From Begonia masoniana (Eukaryota > Streptophyta > Magnoliopsida > Cucurbitales > Begoniaceae), in contig CM039504.1 in NCBI GenBank assembly GCA_022432975.1, forward strand, positions 1,647,459-1,711,458: 64,000 nucleotides of DNA, read 5' to 3'. A model generated the notes under the pieces. That model did not search any database. It saw nothing but the letters and a program-made list of their open reading frames with translations, and had not been told where the DNA came from. Position numbers and translations under genes: made by a program. How positions within the stretch are numbered: position 1 is the first letter of the stretch; every line of letters begins with the position of its first letter. Shown piece by piece: positions 12,269 through 24,881 of the stretch.

Positions 12269-12844
12269 AGTAGAAAATGAGAACGAAAACGAAAGCAAAA
12301 ACGAGAACGAAAATGAAATGTGGATGTAGAAACTACATATAGACGGCTTTATGTATTGTTTTCATTTCATTATTACCTTACTTACTTAGCATTAGGCTAA
12401 TAGATAAATTCTATGATGTAGGTGATGAGGAGTTAGTTGGTGAGTTTACAGACCATGCTCAGGACTAGGAGACAGTTGAAGGAGTATGCTCATGCGACGA
12501 TTAGACCATCTGTTAGGGCGATTTAACCATGGAGCGTTTGTATAGGTTTTGAGGTATTTTGGGAATGTATCGTGGATAACGCATTTTAAACAATTAGGTT
12601 TTTTAAATGTTTTGAGGAATCTGTTTCATGTAAATAATATTTTGGAGTTGATTCAATTTGATGCAAATTATGCTTTTGGAATTGTTTTGGTATTTTATGA
12701 AATGAATTTATAGTTGTGGATAGTTGTTTTGATTCGTTTTTAAAATGCATGAAGTTTTGATATTAAAATATTTAAGTGTTATGCTGCACAAGTTTTTAGA
12801 AAAGAAAGAATGTTTAAAATAAAATAAAATAATATAGTATAGCT

Positions 12845-12873
12845 GATCGATCGGCTAGGAGTGCCGATCGATC
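12845..12873. repeat. Inverted repeat GATCGATCGGC / GCCGATCGATC
   Basis: Two perfect 11-bp arms separated by 7 bp, in the 3' third of the solo LTR. It is comparable in position to the palindromic GCAGCGA...TCGCTGC blocks of the LTRs at 24,075 and 32,297 (read on their minus orientation). Confidence 0.8.
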
Positions 12874-13299
12874 GGCCCTTTAAAGAAAAAAAAAATTATT
12901 ATTTTCAAATTTTACATTTCAATTCGTGGTTTTATTCAACAGATTGTTTTCACTCTTTATTAGTCTTCCACGGTGAGGTTTAAATATTTTAAACGATGTC
13001 ATTTTAAGTCGATGAGTAAACTTTTAAATTCTACACGAATTTTCTAGTATGATTTAGGTAGTCAAGTACCAATTCGGGTTAAAATAACTCGGCTCAACAC
13101 AGAGTTAGTAGTCAAAATAGCGAGTTGGGTTCAGATAACTCAGGGCGCTACAGAGATTATTGGCAATGACTATAGAACCACGTATAGTAAAAATTAAGAT
13201 GCGAATTGATTCATTCGTGTCGTATCTTTACAAGAAAAGGAAAAAAAATACAAGAAGCAAAATGAAAGAGAAAAGTCCTCTGCTTTCTCCACAACACGA

Positions 13300-13370
13300 T
13301 CATCCGCCATTGAAGCTTTGAAACTCAGAAACCTTTAAAGAGCTTCTGCTGTAGTCTGTTGGGTTGGAAA
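13300..13370 (-). pseudogene. Detached 3' end of CHX-B exon 3
   Basis: Minus-strand sequence encodes SNPTDYSRSSLK...FNGG-stop, the C-terminal tail found in CHX-A. It continues into a CHX-like 3' flank. It is cut at 13,370 by Copia1, and the rest of CHX-B begins on the far side at 37,420. Counting one copy of the duplicated GGAAA, the two exon pieces add up to 1200 bp, an exact multiple of three, so the gene was in frame before the insertion. Confidence 0.88.
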
Positions 13371-13371
13371 A

Positions 13372-13556
13372 GTTAGAAAAAGCAAACCAGAGAAAAACAA
13401 TGAAGAAAGAAGAAGAAAATGAACAGTAAACTCTCTTTCATCAGTAAAACATTTACAGCCATAAAACGATATAGAGGAAATAACAAAATGTACATATGAA
13501 GACTAATCATTACATCTACGTAAACATTATTAATCCTAGAGAAGCCTATCCTAACA
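13372..13556 (-). repeat. Copia1 3' LTR
   Basis: In minus orientation it starts TGTTAGGATAGGC and ends TTTCTAAC, next to a polypurine stretch (CTTGAGGGGA on the minus strand). It is 185 bp against 107 bp for the partner at 37,313; the extra length is an internal segment around 13,457-13,510. Confidence 0.8.
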
Positions 13557-16055
13557 TCCCCTCAAGAGAAAAGTCGTGAGCTAAAGATCTTGGAAGTAAA
13601 GTCGGAGAAGTTGGATGGTGGAAGAGGCTTGGTAAGAGCATCGACAACTTGATTGGTAGATGGAGTAAATCGAATCATCAATGATTTGTTTGCTACCTTT
13701 TCGCGAACGAAATGTAAATCAATTTCAACATGTTTAGACTTGGAGTGGAGTACCGAATTAGAGGTAAGGTACGTTGCACTCAAGTTGTCGCAAAAAATGA
13801 TAGGCACAATAGGTGAAAGAATAACGATTTCTTTGAGAAGAGATTGTATCTAGAGAACTTCTGTTGCGCCATTAGTGATGCTACGATATTCAGATTTGGT
13901 GCTTGAGCGAGAGACAACCTTTTGCTTTGCAGAAGACCATGATATAAGATTTGGCTATAGAAAGATGCAGAAACCACTAGTACTTTTGTAATCGTCTGGG
14001 CACGATACCCAGTCAGCACCCATATAGCAAGTTAGATTCAAAGTCTTAGAGACTGAAAAAGAGATGCCTTGAGACAAGGTACCTCAAAGATAATGGAGAA
14101 TGTGCTTGACAGTCTGCCAATGAATGTGAGTTAGTGTATGCATAAATTGAGAGATTTTGTTCACCGCAAAGGAAATATCAGGTCTTGTAAGGTAGCAATA
14201 TTGTAGTCCACCAACAATGCTACGATAGAGAAAACCATTAGAAAATGAAGTACCTGAATGTTTTAAGAGGATTGGACCAGAAACCATAAGAGTAGGTATT
14301 GGCTTGTAGGAAAGCATGTTAGCTTTTTGTAGCAGGTCAGAGATATAGCGAGATTGAGAAAAATTTAGCCCAGTAGGTGATTTAGTAACCGAAATGCCAA
14401 GGAAATAAGATAAGGGGTCTAGGTCACGAACTGCAAATGTTGAGCTTAGATAAGTAAGAAACTGATTCAAGAGGGAAGTAGATTTACCAGTTAGAATGGT
14501 GTCATCAACATAGACCAACATGAGAATGATTGAGGAGTTTTTTCGATAAATGAATAGTGAGTATCAGACTTGAATGTTGAGAAACCCCAAGCCAACAGCG
14601 CATTGTATAATTTTGTGTACCAAGCCCAATGAGATTGTTTGAGACAACATAAAATGCCTTTTTTAATAAGCAGACAACATATGGGTAAGATGAGTCCACA
14701 AAACGGGGTGGTTGTTGCATGAAGACTGTGCCAGTGAGATCACCGTGGAGCATAGACATTGTTGATATCAAGTTGTCTAATCACCCAACCAAAGGAGAAG
14801 GTCAATGATAAAGTAGTGCGAACCGTTATGGATTTGACAACTAGATTGAAAGTTTCATGGTAGTCAATGTCCTCAGTCTAATCATACCCTTTGGCCACTA
14901 ATTGGGCATTGTAGCGGCTGACGGAACCATTAGAATTTAGCTTGACCTTGAAGACTCACTTACATCCAATTATTTTAACACCTGGTGGTAGAGGAACGAG
15001 GTGTCATGTATTGTTCTTGTATAAAGCCAAGATTTCCTCGTTCATAGCGGCCAGTCAATGGGGACATTTTAAGGCTTGTAGAAAGGTTGTTGGTTCAACC
15101 AATGGTTCCATAAATAGATACTTTGGTTTGAAGATGCCAGCCTTGAATCTAGTCCTCATTGCATGATTATTTATGGTAAGGATTTGTCTGCTCACGTTGG
15201 TATTATTGTCGGTTGATATAGGAGGGGAGAGATTTTCAACCAGAGATATTTGAGTGGGAGAGGAAAAAGATGATGGGTAGGTGGTGAGCTGAGAGGGAAG
15301 AGGAGGGAATAAGGGGGTGACAATTGGAACAGAAAAAAATGGTTGTGGTAAGAGCAAGGATGAGACTAAAAAGAAAGAAAAAATGGATTCATCACAGGTA
15401 ACATGACGAGGTAATGTAAATTTTATTTGAAATATGGTCTAGACAATAATAGCCTTTATGATGAGGACTATAATCTAAGAAAACACAAGCGAATGAGGTT
15501 GCAATTTATGACTGTTAAAAAGATGAAGAAGAGGAAAACATAGGCAACCAAAAACACGAATAGTGGAAAATGGAGGAAGAGGATGGAATAGGCATTCGAA
15601 CGGAGATTTATTCTTCAAAATCAAGGTAGGTAAAAGATTTATTAAGGTAGTGGCAGTAACAAAGGCATTAAGCCAGAACTTTTGAGGAACAGGTGAATGA
15701 AAGAGAATAGCAAGACCAGTTTCGACAATATGGCAATTTTTTCGCTCTACTCGTCCATTTTGATTTGGAGTGTATGGACATAAGATTCAGTGATGAATTC
15801 CAAGAGATTTAAAAACATTTGAAAGAGGTTTGAATTCACCACCTTTATCAGATTGGACAGCTTTGATTTTTCGACCAAATTGAGTTTGAACGAGGTTATG
15901 AAATTGCACAAAAGTATTTGAACTTCACTCTTTACTTTTAAACAGTAAAGCCAGGTGAAATGAATAAACAAGACGAAATATCAAATACCAGAAATGGAAT
16001 TAACAGGAGAAGGACCCCAAACATTTGTGTGTACAAGATCAAAAGGTGACATAGC
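13557..16055 (-). pseudogene. Copia1 pol 3' part: integrase core, reverse transcriptase, RNase H (decayed)
   Basis: Read on the minus strand from 16,055 downward: integrase core with QFGRKIKAVQSDKGGEF-like and CPYTPNQNG-like pieces (about 15,700-15,950), a Ser/Pro-rich linker, and the reverse transcriptase start (ALKCPHWLAAMNEE, about 15,050). The YVDD motif is intact in MLVYVDDTILTG at about 14,500, followed by FLTYLSSTFAVRDLDPLSYFLG. RNase H ends HVEIDLHFVREKV...DALTKPLPP at 13,562-13,740. Frame changes and stops occur near 14,020, 14,530, 14,800 and 14,960. The chain is cut at 16,055 by Copia2, which lies inside the integrase region. Confidence 0.88.
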
Positions 16056-17430
16056 TGTTGACTTAATTGATGTTTAAGTCTAAATATGTTTTTGATGATA
16101 TGTTTATATGATAATATCATTTGATTATGTTTACTAAATGAGAATTATAAATTAGGCATATGATTTTAATCTGTTGGAAATGCCCTTGATAAGGGTATTT
16201 TAGTATCTAATGCATATGATTAAGTGTACAGGATTGAAATATATTAAATAAGTTAAATCACACTTCCAGTCACAAAACGACAAGAGCGGAGTCGTTTACA
16301 AGAATACTCTTCCGGTCACAAAACGACAAGAGCGGATAAGCGAAAATGAAGAAGTCCACCGCTCACTAAACGACAAAGGCAGAAGTGGAAATCTAGTTAC
16401 ACTACCGGCCACTAAACGACAAAGGCAGAAGTGGAAATCAAATTACACCACCGTTCACTAAACGACAAAGGCAGAAGTGGAAATCTAGTTACACTACCGG
16501 CCACTAAACGACAAAGGCAGAAGTGGAAATCAAATTACACTACCGGCCACTAAACGACAAAGGCAGAAGTGGAAATCAAATTACACTACCGGCCACTAAA
16601 CGACAAAGGCGGAAGTGGAAATCAAGTTACACTACCGATCATCAAACGACAGCGTTTTTAAAGCTTCATCTTCCGGTGCCGGTTCAAGGGTTTTACAGCT
16701 TCATCATCCGATAGCGGTTCAGGACTAAATAAGCTTTGTCTTCCGCCAGAATTCAAATTAGCCGCGAAGCTACAGTGACGTCGTTTTCAGCCATAACTCC
16801 AGAACATTAATGGCGACGACGAATTGCAACTACAAACGGCAACGGCTACCTGAACTTGTACGAAAGTTGCTCCAACGGTAACTAAGCTTCTATTATTGGA
16901 TAAGGAGCATTGAAGCCAAGCTTACTTTGCAGACAGAGTATTTAAGTTAAGGTTAGAGCTCGAAGAAAAAAACTTTTGCCAATTTGAATTCTGAGCCCTA
17001 GCTGCGAAAGATTAACTCTCTGTATTTTTTTTTCTACATCTCTCATTCGAAACTTGAGATTCATCCTGTGAGGTTGTAGAGTGAGCTTAAAAGTTTACAA
17101 ACTCAAATCTGTGTAAGGCAGTGGATTGACGCCCGTGAAAGTTCAATCCAAAAGTGTAAAGGCATTTGATCGGAGCCCGGAATCCCGATCCGTTGATTCT
17201 CGTTGAGGAGAAGGGTAAGGATCTTCAAGGGGTGAGCCTTGAAGCGTGGACGTAGGCAGTTTGGCCGAACCACGTAAAAAGTACTGGTGTTAAATCTCTC
17301 TTACTCTCTCTTTATTTTTGATATTACCGTATTTGCTATTAGACAAATCAAGAGAGTAAAACTAATTGATTATTAGATTAAATTTTTAAAAGTCTAATTC
17401 ACCCCCCTCTTAGACAATTCCGGTCCTACA
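16056..17430 (+). repeat. Copia2 5' LTR
   Basis: Starts TGTTGACTTAATTGATG, ends GGTCCTACA. It is nearly identical to 28,836-30,211. It contains six 46-bp tandem repeats (16,364-16,639) and a long pyrimidine-rich leader. Confidence 0.92.
16364..16639 (+). repeat. 46-bp tandem repeats in the Copia2 LTR (six units)
   Basis: Each unit contains CACTAAACGACAAAGGC followed by GAAGTGGAAATC and a TTACACTACCGGC spacer, with more diverged units on both sides. The same array is present in the 3' LTR at about 29,144-29,419. It is a promoter-type (U3) LTR repeat, not a gene; the short open frame across it is a by-product. Confidence 0.9.
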
Positions 17431-17431
17431 A

Positions 17432-17446
17432 TTGGTATCAGAGCAA
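17432..17446 (+). other. Copia2 primer binding site
   Basis: TTGGTATCAGAGCAA begins one base after the 5' LTR. TGGTATCAGAGC is the standard plant copia site complementary to initiator methionine tRNA. Confidence 0.88.
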
Positions 17447-17495
17447 GGTTTAATATTGTCTAAGTAGTTTATATTAAAATAGTGTGTTATCTGAA

Positions 17496-19079
17496 ATGGC
17501 ATTCAACACACACTCTACTCAAATGGAAGGTCAGTCTACCACTAGACCTCCATTCTTTGATGGAAATGACTATGTTTACTGGAAATCTAGAATGAGAATT
17601 TATGTTTAGGCTATGGACTATGACTTGTGGAATAATATAGAAAATGGTCCATACATAGCTGTTAAAACAGAGAATGGTATTAGAGTTCCTAAAGAGTCAC
17701 ATGAACTAAATGATACCGATAAGAGAAACTTGAGCCTGAATGCTAAAGCTATAAATACCCTGTACTGTGCTCTGAATAGAGATGAATTTAATAGAGTACA
17801 AGGGTGTGAAAGTGCACAGGAGATTTGGCACTTACTAGAGGTCACACATGAGGGCACAAACCAAGTAAAGGAGAGTAAACTTAATATGCTCATACATGAA
17901 TATGAACTATTCTCCATGCCCAAAGATGAATCTGTCTCTTCCATGTTTACTAGATTTACTAACATAACTAATGGCTTGAAAGCTCTTGGTAAATCTTATT
18001 CTAGTGAAGAACAGGTTAGGAAGATCCTCAGATGTCTTCCAAGAAGCTGGCAGCCAAAGGTGACTGCCATACAGGAAGCAAAGGATCTCAAGGCTCTGAA
18101 ACTTGAGGAACTCATTGGATCTCTTATGACACATGAGATCACAATGAGGTCAAACGAGAAGGAGGACCTCAAGGAGAAAGAGACTTCAAAAAGAAAAGAC
18201 ATTGCTATGAAAGCTTCTTCCAGTAAACAAGATATGTCTGAGGAGGAAGAAGAAGAAGAAGATGATGAGGATATAGCCCTCATTACAAGGAGGTTCAGCA
18301 AATTCCTCCAAAGAAAAAGAATGCAAGGTCGGAGATTTCCAAAGGGTGAGAAATCTCACAAGGAGAAGGAAATCACTTGCTTTGGATGTGGAAAGCCTGG
18401 CCACATGAAGGCAGATTGCCCACAGACAAAGAAGTATCCTAAGAAGTTCAAGAAGAAGGCTATGAAGGCCACTTGGGATGACAGTGAAGGTGATACCTCC
18501 TCTTCAGAAGATGAGGAAGTTGCAAATCTGTGCTTCATGGCACACGAGGAAAAGGTTAGTATTTCTTCCTCAAGTATTTTAAGTGATAGCGAAAGTGACA
18601 ATGAAGATGGTGAATTAATAGATGCATTTAATGATTTGGTGAAACAATTTGGCATGTTAAAAACCAAATACAATGCTTTGAAAAAGGAAAATGCAAACAT
18701 GGTAGAAATTCATGTCAAGGAAAATAATTTGCATGTCAAAGAGATTGATGAGCTTAAAAGTAAAAATGAAAATTTGAATAATATTCTTCTGAACTTCACT
18801 AAGGGCGAAAAATTATTTAAGATGGTAATAGGAGGACAGAGAGCAAATTTTGACAGAACAGGATTAGGTTATGACAAGCCTAATAAAAAGAAAGCTTTTA
18901 AGAATTTCTTTGTTAAATCGTCTACCTGTCATATATGCAATGAAGTTGGTCATAAATCATTTCTATGCCCATTAAAAACAAACAGTAAGAAACCAGGTAG
19001 CAATTTACAATGGGTTCCTAAGGGAACCAGGCCTAACACTAGGACCCAAAAGATTTGGGTACCTAAGAAGACAACCTGA
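17496..19079 (+). pseudogene. Copia2 gag (one in-frame stop)
   Basis: Nucleocapsid polyprotein of about 527 codons. The ATG at 17,496 opens a frame beginning MAFNTHSTQMEGQS. A TAG at 17,607-17,609 (after RMRIYV, where a Gln codon is expected) breaks it, and the rest is open from 17,613. It has a UBN2-type gag domain (YDLWNNIENG, EIWHLLEVTHEGTNQVK), an acidic Glu/Asp run, and a CCHC zinc knuckle CFGCGKPGHMKADC (residues 295-308). A coiled region follows, then a second knuckle CHICNEVGHKSFLC (478-491). It ends [13 protein letters not shown], just before pol in another frame. Confidence 0.9.
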
Positions 19080-19087
19080 TCTCTGTT

Positions 19088-22000
19088 TTGCAGGTTGACT
19101 GTTCTCCTGGGAAAAATCAATGGTATCTCGACAGTGGATGTTCGAGGCATATGACAGGAGACTCAACCAAGTTTGCAGTTGTCAACAAGAAGAAAGGAAG
19201 TGTTACCTTTGGTGGAAACCAAAAGGGTAAAATTGTTGGCATTGGCAACATAGGTAACAGCTTTAATCCTATTATTGAGAATGTTTTATTAGTTGATGGA
19301 TTAAAGCATAATCTGCTTAGTATTAGCCAATTATGTGATAAAGGATATGAGGTGATTTTTAAATCAACCTCATGTATAATTAAAGATGCATCTAATGACA
19401 CAACTCTGTTCACTGGTTATAGGAAAGATAACATCTATACTATTGATTTAGATGATATTGCTGTATCAGATGAAAAATGCTTTGCTGTTAATTCTTCTCA
19501 TGATGCTTGGATCTGGCATAGGAGATTAGGACACGTAGGAATGGATACCTTAGCTAAGATTACTAAGGATAATTTAGTTAGAGGTATTCCTAAGATATCT
19601 TTTGAAAATGATAAAGTCTGTGAAGCTTGTCAAATGGGCAAGCAAATCAAAAGCTCCTTTGCATCTAAGAATGCAATTTCTACTTCTAAGCCTCTCCAAC
19701 TCCTTCATATGGACCTCTTTGGTCCTTCCAACATAGCCAGCCTAGGAGGAAAATTCTATGCTTTTGTCATTGTTGACGATTTCTCTAGATTCACTTGGGT
19801 TTACTTTCTGAAGTCAAAGGACGAGACCTTTGATACCTTCTCTAGTTTTAGGAAAAGAGTTCAGAATGAAAAGGAGCTCACCATAATTGCTATTCGTAGT
19901 GATCATGGTGGAGAATTTGAAAACGAAAGATTTGAACTCTTGTGTCTCAAACATGGGATTGAGCACAACTTCTCTTCTCCTAGGACCCCTCAGCAAAATG
20001 GTGTTGTTGAGAGGAAGAATAGATCTCTCCAAGAGCTTGCTAGGACTATGCTCAATGAAAATTCTCTTCCTAAGTATTTCTGGGCTGAGGCTGTTGCCAC
20101 AGCATGCTATGTGCTTAATAGGGTCTCCATAAGACCTATCCTAGAGAAAACTCCCTATGAGCTCTGGAGTGGAAAAACTCCTTCTGTCAAGTATTTTAGA
20201 GCCTTTGGCAGTAAATGCTTCATTCTCAATACTAAGGATAACTTAGGAAAATTCGATTCCAAATCTGATATTGGAATTTTTCTGGGCTATTCCCTTTCCA
20301 GCAAAGCTTATAGAGTATTCAATAGAAGAACTCTTGTTGTAGAAGAATCTGTCCATGTTAACTTTGATGAGTCTCTTCAACCCACAATCAATGTGAATGA
20401 GGATGATACTTTGGATAATCAACTAGATTCCCTTTCTTTAGAAAAGCCTAGTGATCCTGCTCTTGTAGAAAAATCTCTAGAACCTTCTTCAACTTCTCTA
20501 GATATTATCCCTCTTAAGGATGAAAATCCTACTCTTCCTAGAGATTGGAAATATGTCCGAAACCATCCAATAGATGAAGTCTTAGGTGATCCTTCATTAG
20601 GAGTTAAGACTAGATCCTCTCTTAGGAATCTCTGTGCCAATGTGGCATTTATCTCTCAAGTAGAGCCTAAGAATTTTGAGGAGGCCGAGAGTGATGAAAA
20701 CTGGATTTTAGCTATGCAAGAGGAGCTAAATCAATTTGAAAGAAGCAAGGTATGGGAACTTGTTCCACGGCCTAAGGATCATCCCATTATTGGAACCAAA
20801 TGGGTTTATAAGAATAAATTGGATGAAAGTGGGATTGTTGTGAGAAACAAGGCTAGACTAGTTGCCAAGGGGTACTCTCAGGAAGAGGGAATTGATTTTG
20901 AGGAATCTTTTGCCCCTGTAGCTAGATTAGAGTCAATTAGGATGCTTCTTGCCTTTGCTTGCTACAAAAACTTCACACTCTTTCAAATGGATGTAAAGAG
21001 TGCATTCTTAAATGGTTATATTACAGAAGAGGTTTATGTAGAGCAACCTTTAGGTTTTGAAGCCTTTGATAAACTCGATCATGTCTACAAACTTAGGAAA
21101 GCTCTCTACGGTCTTAAGCAGGCTCCTAGAGCTTGGTATGATAGATTGAAGAATTTCCTTGAAGAAAGAAATTTCAAAAAGGGTAATTCTGATTCAACTC
21201 TATTTACCATGCAAAAGGATGCAGACATTCTGTTAGTTCAAATTTATGTCGATGACATTATTTTTGGATCAACTAATGTCAAAATGTGTAATGAGTTTTC
21301 TTCCCTCATGCAAAGTGAATTTGAAATGAGTATGATGGGGGAGTTAAAGTTTTTCTTAGGTTTCCAGATCTGTCAATCTCCTGATGGAATTTTCTTCTGT
21401 CAAGAAAAATACATTAAGGAACTCCTTAAGAAATTCGGATTAGAATCTGTCAAATCTTCTAAGACTCCCATGAGTACCACTACTAAATTGGATAAAGATG
21501 AAAAAGGAGTAAATGTAGATATCAAGAAGTATCGTGGTATGATTGGATCTCTGTTATATCTGACTGCAAGCAGGCCAGATATTCTTTTCAGTGTATGTCT
21601 TTGTGCTAGATTTCAGGCTGCCCCTAAGGAATCTCACTTAAGTGCTGTCAAAAGGATTTTTAAATATTTAAGTGGGACACCTGACTTAGGCTTATGGTAT
21701 CCAAAAGGTACTTCTTTCAGTCTAATAGGATACTCAGATTCTGATTATGCAGGTAGTCTAGTGGATAGGAAAAGCACCAGTGGAACTTGTCAATTCCTTG
21801 GTGAATCTCTTGTTTCGTGGTATTCTAAGAAAAAAAATTCTGTTGCATTGTCAACTGCTGAAAGTGAATATATTGCTGCAGGCAGTTGTTGTGCACAAAT
21901 GCTTTGGATGAAACAAACTTTGGAAGATTACAATCTGTTTTATGATAGGATTCCTATTCGGTGTGATAACACCAGTGCTATTAATATTTCCAAGAATCCA

Positions 22001-22195
22001 ATTCAGCACTCTAGAACAAAACACATAGATGTCAGATATCACTTTATTAGAGATCATGTTCAAAGAGGTGATATTTCTTTAGAGTTTGTTAATTCAGTTG
22101 ATCAATTGGCAGATATTTTCACAAAACCGTTGGATGAGAAAACCTTATGTGGTATTAGAATAAGATTAGGTCTTCTCAAGTATAAGAAAAGTTAA
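19088..22195 (+). CDS. Copia2 pol: protease, integrase, reverse transcriptase, RNase H
   Basis: An unbroken 1035-aa frame. Domains in order: aspartic protease with the active-site DSG in [14 protein letters not shown] (residues 12-25); the HHCC zinc region of integrase ([19 protein letters not shown]); the integrase DDE core ([30 protein letters not shown]); reverse transcriptase ([28 protein letters not shown] with YVDD at about 719-722); and RNase H ([13 protein letters not shown] from about 883, [20 protein letters not shown]). All catalytic residues I can see are kept. It lies in a different frame from gag: the gag stop is nine bases before this frame's first ATG, so it would need a frameshift, reinitiation or a mutation since the last transposition. 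Confidence 0.95.
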   Translation: MQVDCSPGKNQWYLDSGCSRHMTGDSTKFAVVNKKKGSVTFGGNQKGKIVGIGNIGNSFNPIIENVLLVDGLKHNLLSISQLCDKGYEVIFKSTSCIIKDASNDTTLFTGYRKDNIYTIDLDDIAVSDEKCFAVNSSHDAWIWHRRLGHVGMDTLAKITKDNLVRGIPKISFENDKVCEACQMGKQIKSSFASKNAISTSKPLQLLHMDLFGPSNIASLGGKFYAFVIVDDFSRFTWVYFLKSKDETFDTFSSFRKRVQNEKELTIIAIRSDHGGEFENERFELLCLKHGIEHNFSSPRTPQQNGVVERKNRSLQELARTMLNENSLPKYFWAEAVATACYVLNRVSIRPILEKTPYELWSGKTPSVKYFRAFGSKCFILNTKDNLGKFDSKSDIGIFLGYSLSSKAYRVFNRRTLVVEESVHVNFDESLQPTINVNEDDTLDNQLDSLSLEKPSDPALVEKSLEPSSTSLDIIPLKDENPTLPRDWKYVRNHPIDEVLGDPSLGVKTRSSLRNLCANVAFISQVEPKNFEEAESDENWILAMQEELNQFERSKVWELVPRPKDHPIIGTKWVYKNKLDESGIVVRNKARLVAKGYSQEEGIDFEESFAPVARLESIRMLLAFACYKNFTLFQMDVKSAFLNGYITEEVYVEQPLGFEAFDKLDHVYKLRKALYGLKQAPRAWYDRLKNFLEERNFKKGNSDSTLFTMQKDADILLVQIYVDDIIFGSTNVKMCNEFSSLMQSEFEMSMMGELKFFLGFQICQSPDGIFFCQEKYIKELLKKFGLESVKSSKTPMSTTTKLDKDEKGVNVDIKKYRGMIGSLLYLTASRPDILFSVCLCARFQAAPKESHLSAVKRIFKYLSGTPDLGLWYPKGTSFSLIGYSDSDYAGSLVDRKSTSGTCQFLGESLVSWYSKKKNSVALSTAESEYIAAGSCCAQMLWMKQTLEDYNLFYDRIPIRCDNTSAINISKNPIQHSRTKHIDVRYHFIRDHVQRGDISLEFVNSVDQLADIFTKPLDEKTLCGIRIRLGLLKYKKS

Positions 22196-24306
22196 GGATT
22201 GTTATGGTTTTCCTATTTTTTTTCTGTTTTTGTTTTTCACCTTATCCGGTGTGTTTACTATTCACCGGAAGTGAAATACATCATCCACAGACCGGATGAT
22301 ATATTTTCTAATCTGCCGACACGTGTCTGCAATCAGGCACTATCTGTTTTACACGTGTGATTTCATTATGTCAGGCGTGGTTCTCTCTCGTTTAAACTCG
22401 ATTTCTTCTCCCAGACGCTTCATCTTTCGCGCGCTCTCAGAGAAACCCTCGCCTTAAACCCTTTCGTTCTCTAGGTCATCTTCACAAAAAAAAATTCTCC
22501 AATGGACCAGACTTTCGATCACGATCATCTCGCTTCATCGTCTCGGGGTGATGCGGGACCTCCGAAAAAGAAAACCAAACCCAATACCAGTCCGGCCCGT
22601 GTGTTCCCTCGGGCAAACAGCTGGCCGTCTCTATACTTTATAGATGAGGATGCAGAAATCCGGTATCACGGTGATTACAAGGATAAGAAGGTTATTCCAG
22701 GCCGTGGTATGGTTCCTAACGAGCTTGTTCCTTTAAACATTGTCGACCCCTTAGTTGATATTGGTTTAATCGGGCTGTTTGAGGTTGAATCTTTCTATTT
22801 TCCCTCTGCCATTAGAATGTTCTATGCTAATCTCAGCCATACTTCTGACAATTCTCTTCTTTCAAGCTATGTGCATGGAAAACACATAGAACTTACTTCC
22901 AAATCCATCAATGAGATTTTGGGCTCTCCCCATTTGGATCAACGTCCCAAAATTTTTGCCATTGATCAAGAAATTCCTTTTCTCAGACTTCCTGATGGAC
23001 AACAATTTTTAAGGGAAATTGCCTTAGATCCGCAAAATATACCCAATCCCTTAAAGAGCAAACACCTAACCATTCGTGCCCGTCTTTTTCATCAGATGAT
23101 TTGCTATAATGTTCTTCCTAAGGGAGGTCATTATGATGACATTAGCACCATGGAGCTAGTCATCCTTTATGCCATCTATATGAAGGACCCGCTTGACATT
23201 GGTTATATCATTTTGAGACGAATGATTCAGAGTGTATCCTCAAGCCCTGCAACCTCTCTTCCCTATACCTTCTGCTGATGAGAATCTTTCAGCATTATAT
23301 GGTTGAATTCCCTGAGGATGAGCATCCCACTTGTCTGAAAACCACCAGCTATTACTCAAAAGACAGCTTGACCAGGATGGGAATTAAGAGAACTCGTCAA
23401 GGGAAATTTGTTCTGGACCAGTCCAAGCAGAGGGTTGCTAAAGTCAAAGCTGCCCGTAAAGGCAAACAGGACGTTAGTTTGGATGAGGAATCATCTGTTC
23501 AAGAGAGTTGTGGTGATTCTGAGATCCCAGGCTTTGATTTTTCTCCTCCTAGTCCTCGGGTAACTCGCCCTAAACTTCCTCCACCAGTGCCCAAACTCCT
23601 TGCCCCTCCTCTCCGGCCTAGCCATCTTGCCTCTTTAGCTTCAGCAAATCCCTTTGAGGCTATTTCTGCCCCTCCTGTACCCAGCCCTCCTTCCCCTCCA
23701 CCTTCTCTCCTCCTACCTTCTCCGCCTTCTCTTCCCTCCATCTCTCCGGTATTTCGTACCATTTCCTCTATACTCAACCATGGTACTCCACCTGCCTCCT
23801 CTGAGCCTCCTCTGCCTGCAGCCCTCGTGGACACTGCTCCGGCCGATGTTGTTCAAACGAGGAAACGCAAGCTTATCTTGCCAGAGGAGACTGATCAGGA
23901 TGTTTGTGATGCCATCACCGTTCCTGAGCCTCCTCTGCTTCTTCCAATGCCTGTCTCTGCCCCTCTACCACCTCTCACAGTCCAACCTGTGTCTCCAACC
24001 ATTCCCCTTGCTCCCATAGTCTCCCTACCTCTTACAGTTCCAATGCCCTCAACCATCCCAACTGCCACTCCTGCTGTAACACCCCTAATACTGTACCTAT
24101 TTACCCGTACAAATTTTTCATTTTATACTTTTTACCTTTTTATGCTTTAAATAAAGTTTAATACGGAATCTAAACCGAAGTTGAAATCAGAACTGAAGTC
24201 GGAATTAAAACTGAACTTTAAAAACATTTAAAACAAAACCTTTTAATAAATAATTAAAACTAAAACATTTATTAAAACTTAAAATAAAACTATTAAAAGA
24301 AGGGAG

Positions 24307-24508
24307 GGCAGAATCGGAATTCTGCCCTCAGAAATGTAGCAGCGACCGGGCGCTGCAAATTGCAGCGCCCAAGCGCTGCATTCGCTGCATGTTGCAGCGA
24401 CTGATCGCTGCAACATGCAGCGCCCAGTCGCTGCAAACATGCAGCGACTGGCGACTGTCGCTGCAAACATGCAGCGACTGGCGACTGTCGCTGCAACCTT
24501 GCAGCGAC
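24307..24508. repeat. Palindromic GCAGCGAC...GTCGCTGC cluster
   Basis: About ten self-complementary words such as GCAGCGACTGATCGCTGC, plus the inverted repeat GGCAGAAT-CGGA-ATTCTGCC at 24,307-24,326. The same type of block sits in the matching place of the related LTR (32,520-32,723). Confidence 0.88.
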
Positions 24509-24881
24509 CCACCCTTCACTTCCTTCTTCACGATTCCAGAGAGCAGAATTTCACACCCTTCTTTGCCCATTCTCTCATTTTACCTCATAACACTTATGAC
24601 TTAACTCAACCGACCCGCAGCAGACTTGCGAAGTCCAACTGCATGGGTAGCTCTAAAAACCGAGCATACCAATACCAAATCTAAAGTCAATCAAAACATT
24701 TTCAAACATTCATTAAACAGTTCAAAACAAAACGTTTTACATACATTTACCAAAATGTTATCTAATCCCTATCCAGAATCCAAGCAACCTAAAATGTCTA
24801 TACATTCATAATTAACATTAATCCCCAAAATACGTACACAGACGATCCCCACGGGTCAAAAGCGCCTCGACTGCTCAGCGC

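Larger units (their letters stand above)
10699..13152 (+). mobile_element. Solo LTR, gypsy-like family (TGTAAC...TTACA type), TSD GAGAT
   Basis: A 2454-bp unit bounded by the 5-bp duplication GAGAT (10,694-10,698 and 13,153-13,157). It starts GGTAACACTCGAAATTTT and ends GGGCGCTACA, typical ends of long Del/Tekay-like LTRs (one base off TG at the 5' end). It shares blocks with the solo LTR at 34,168: GTAGCACTTC, GCCTACATCACAG and GCTCAGGACTAGG. No internal gag-pol, primer site or second LTR is present, so it is a solo LTR left by LTR-LTR recombination. It landed in the 3' flank of CHX-B. The lineage name is inferred. Confidence 0.8.

Noticed and set aside
16364..16639. Regular 46-bp repeats resembling a CRISPR array
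   Set aside because: Units are contiguous with no unique spacers, lie inside a retrotransposon LTR and are copied in the other LTR (29,144-29,419); this is also a plant nuclear sequence.
17618..18700. Several minus-strand frames of 70-115 codons opposite Copia2 gag
   Set aside because: Antisense of an acidic and lysine-rich gag; no domain and no independent support.
23499..23834. 111-codon Gly-rich minus-strand frame
   Set aside because: Antisense shadow of the proline-rich part of the Copia2 3' ORF.
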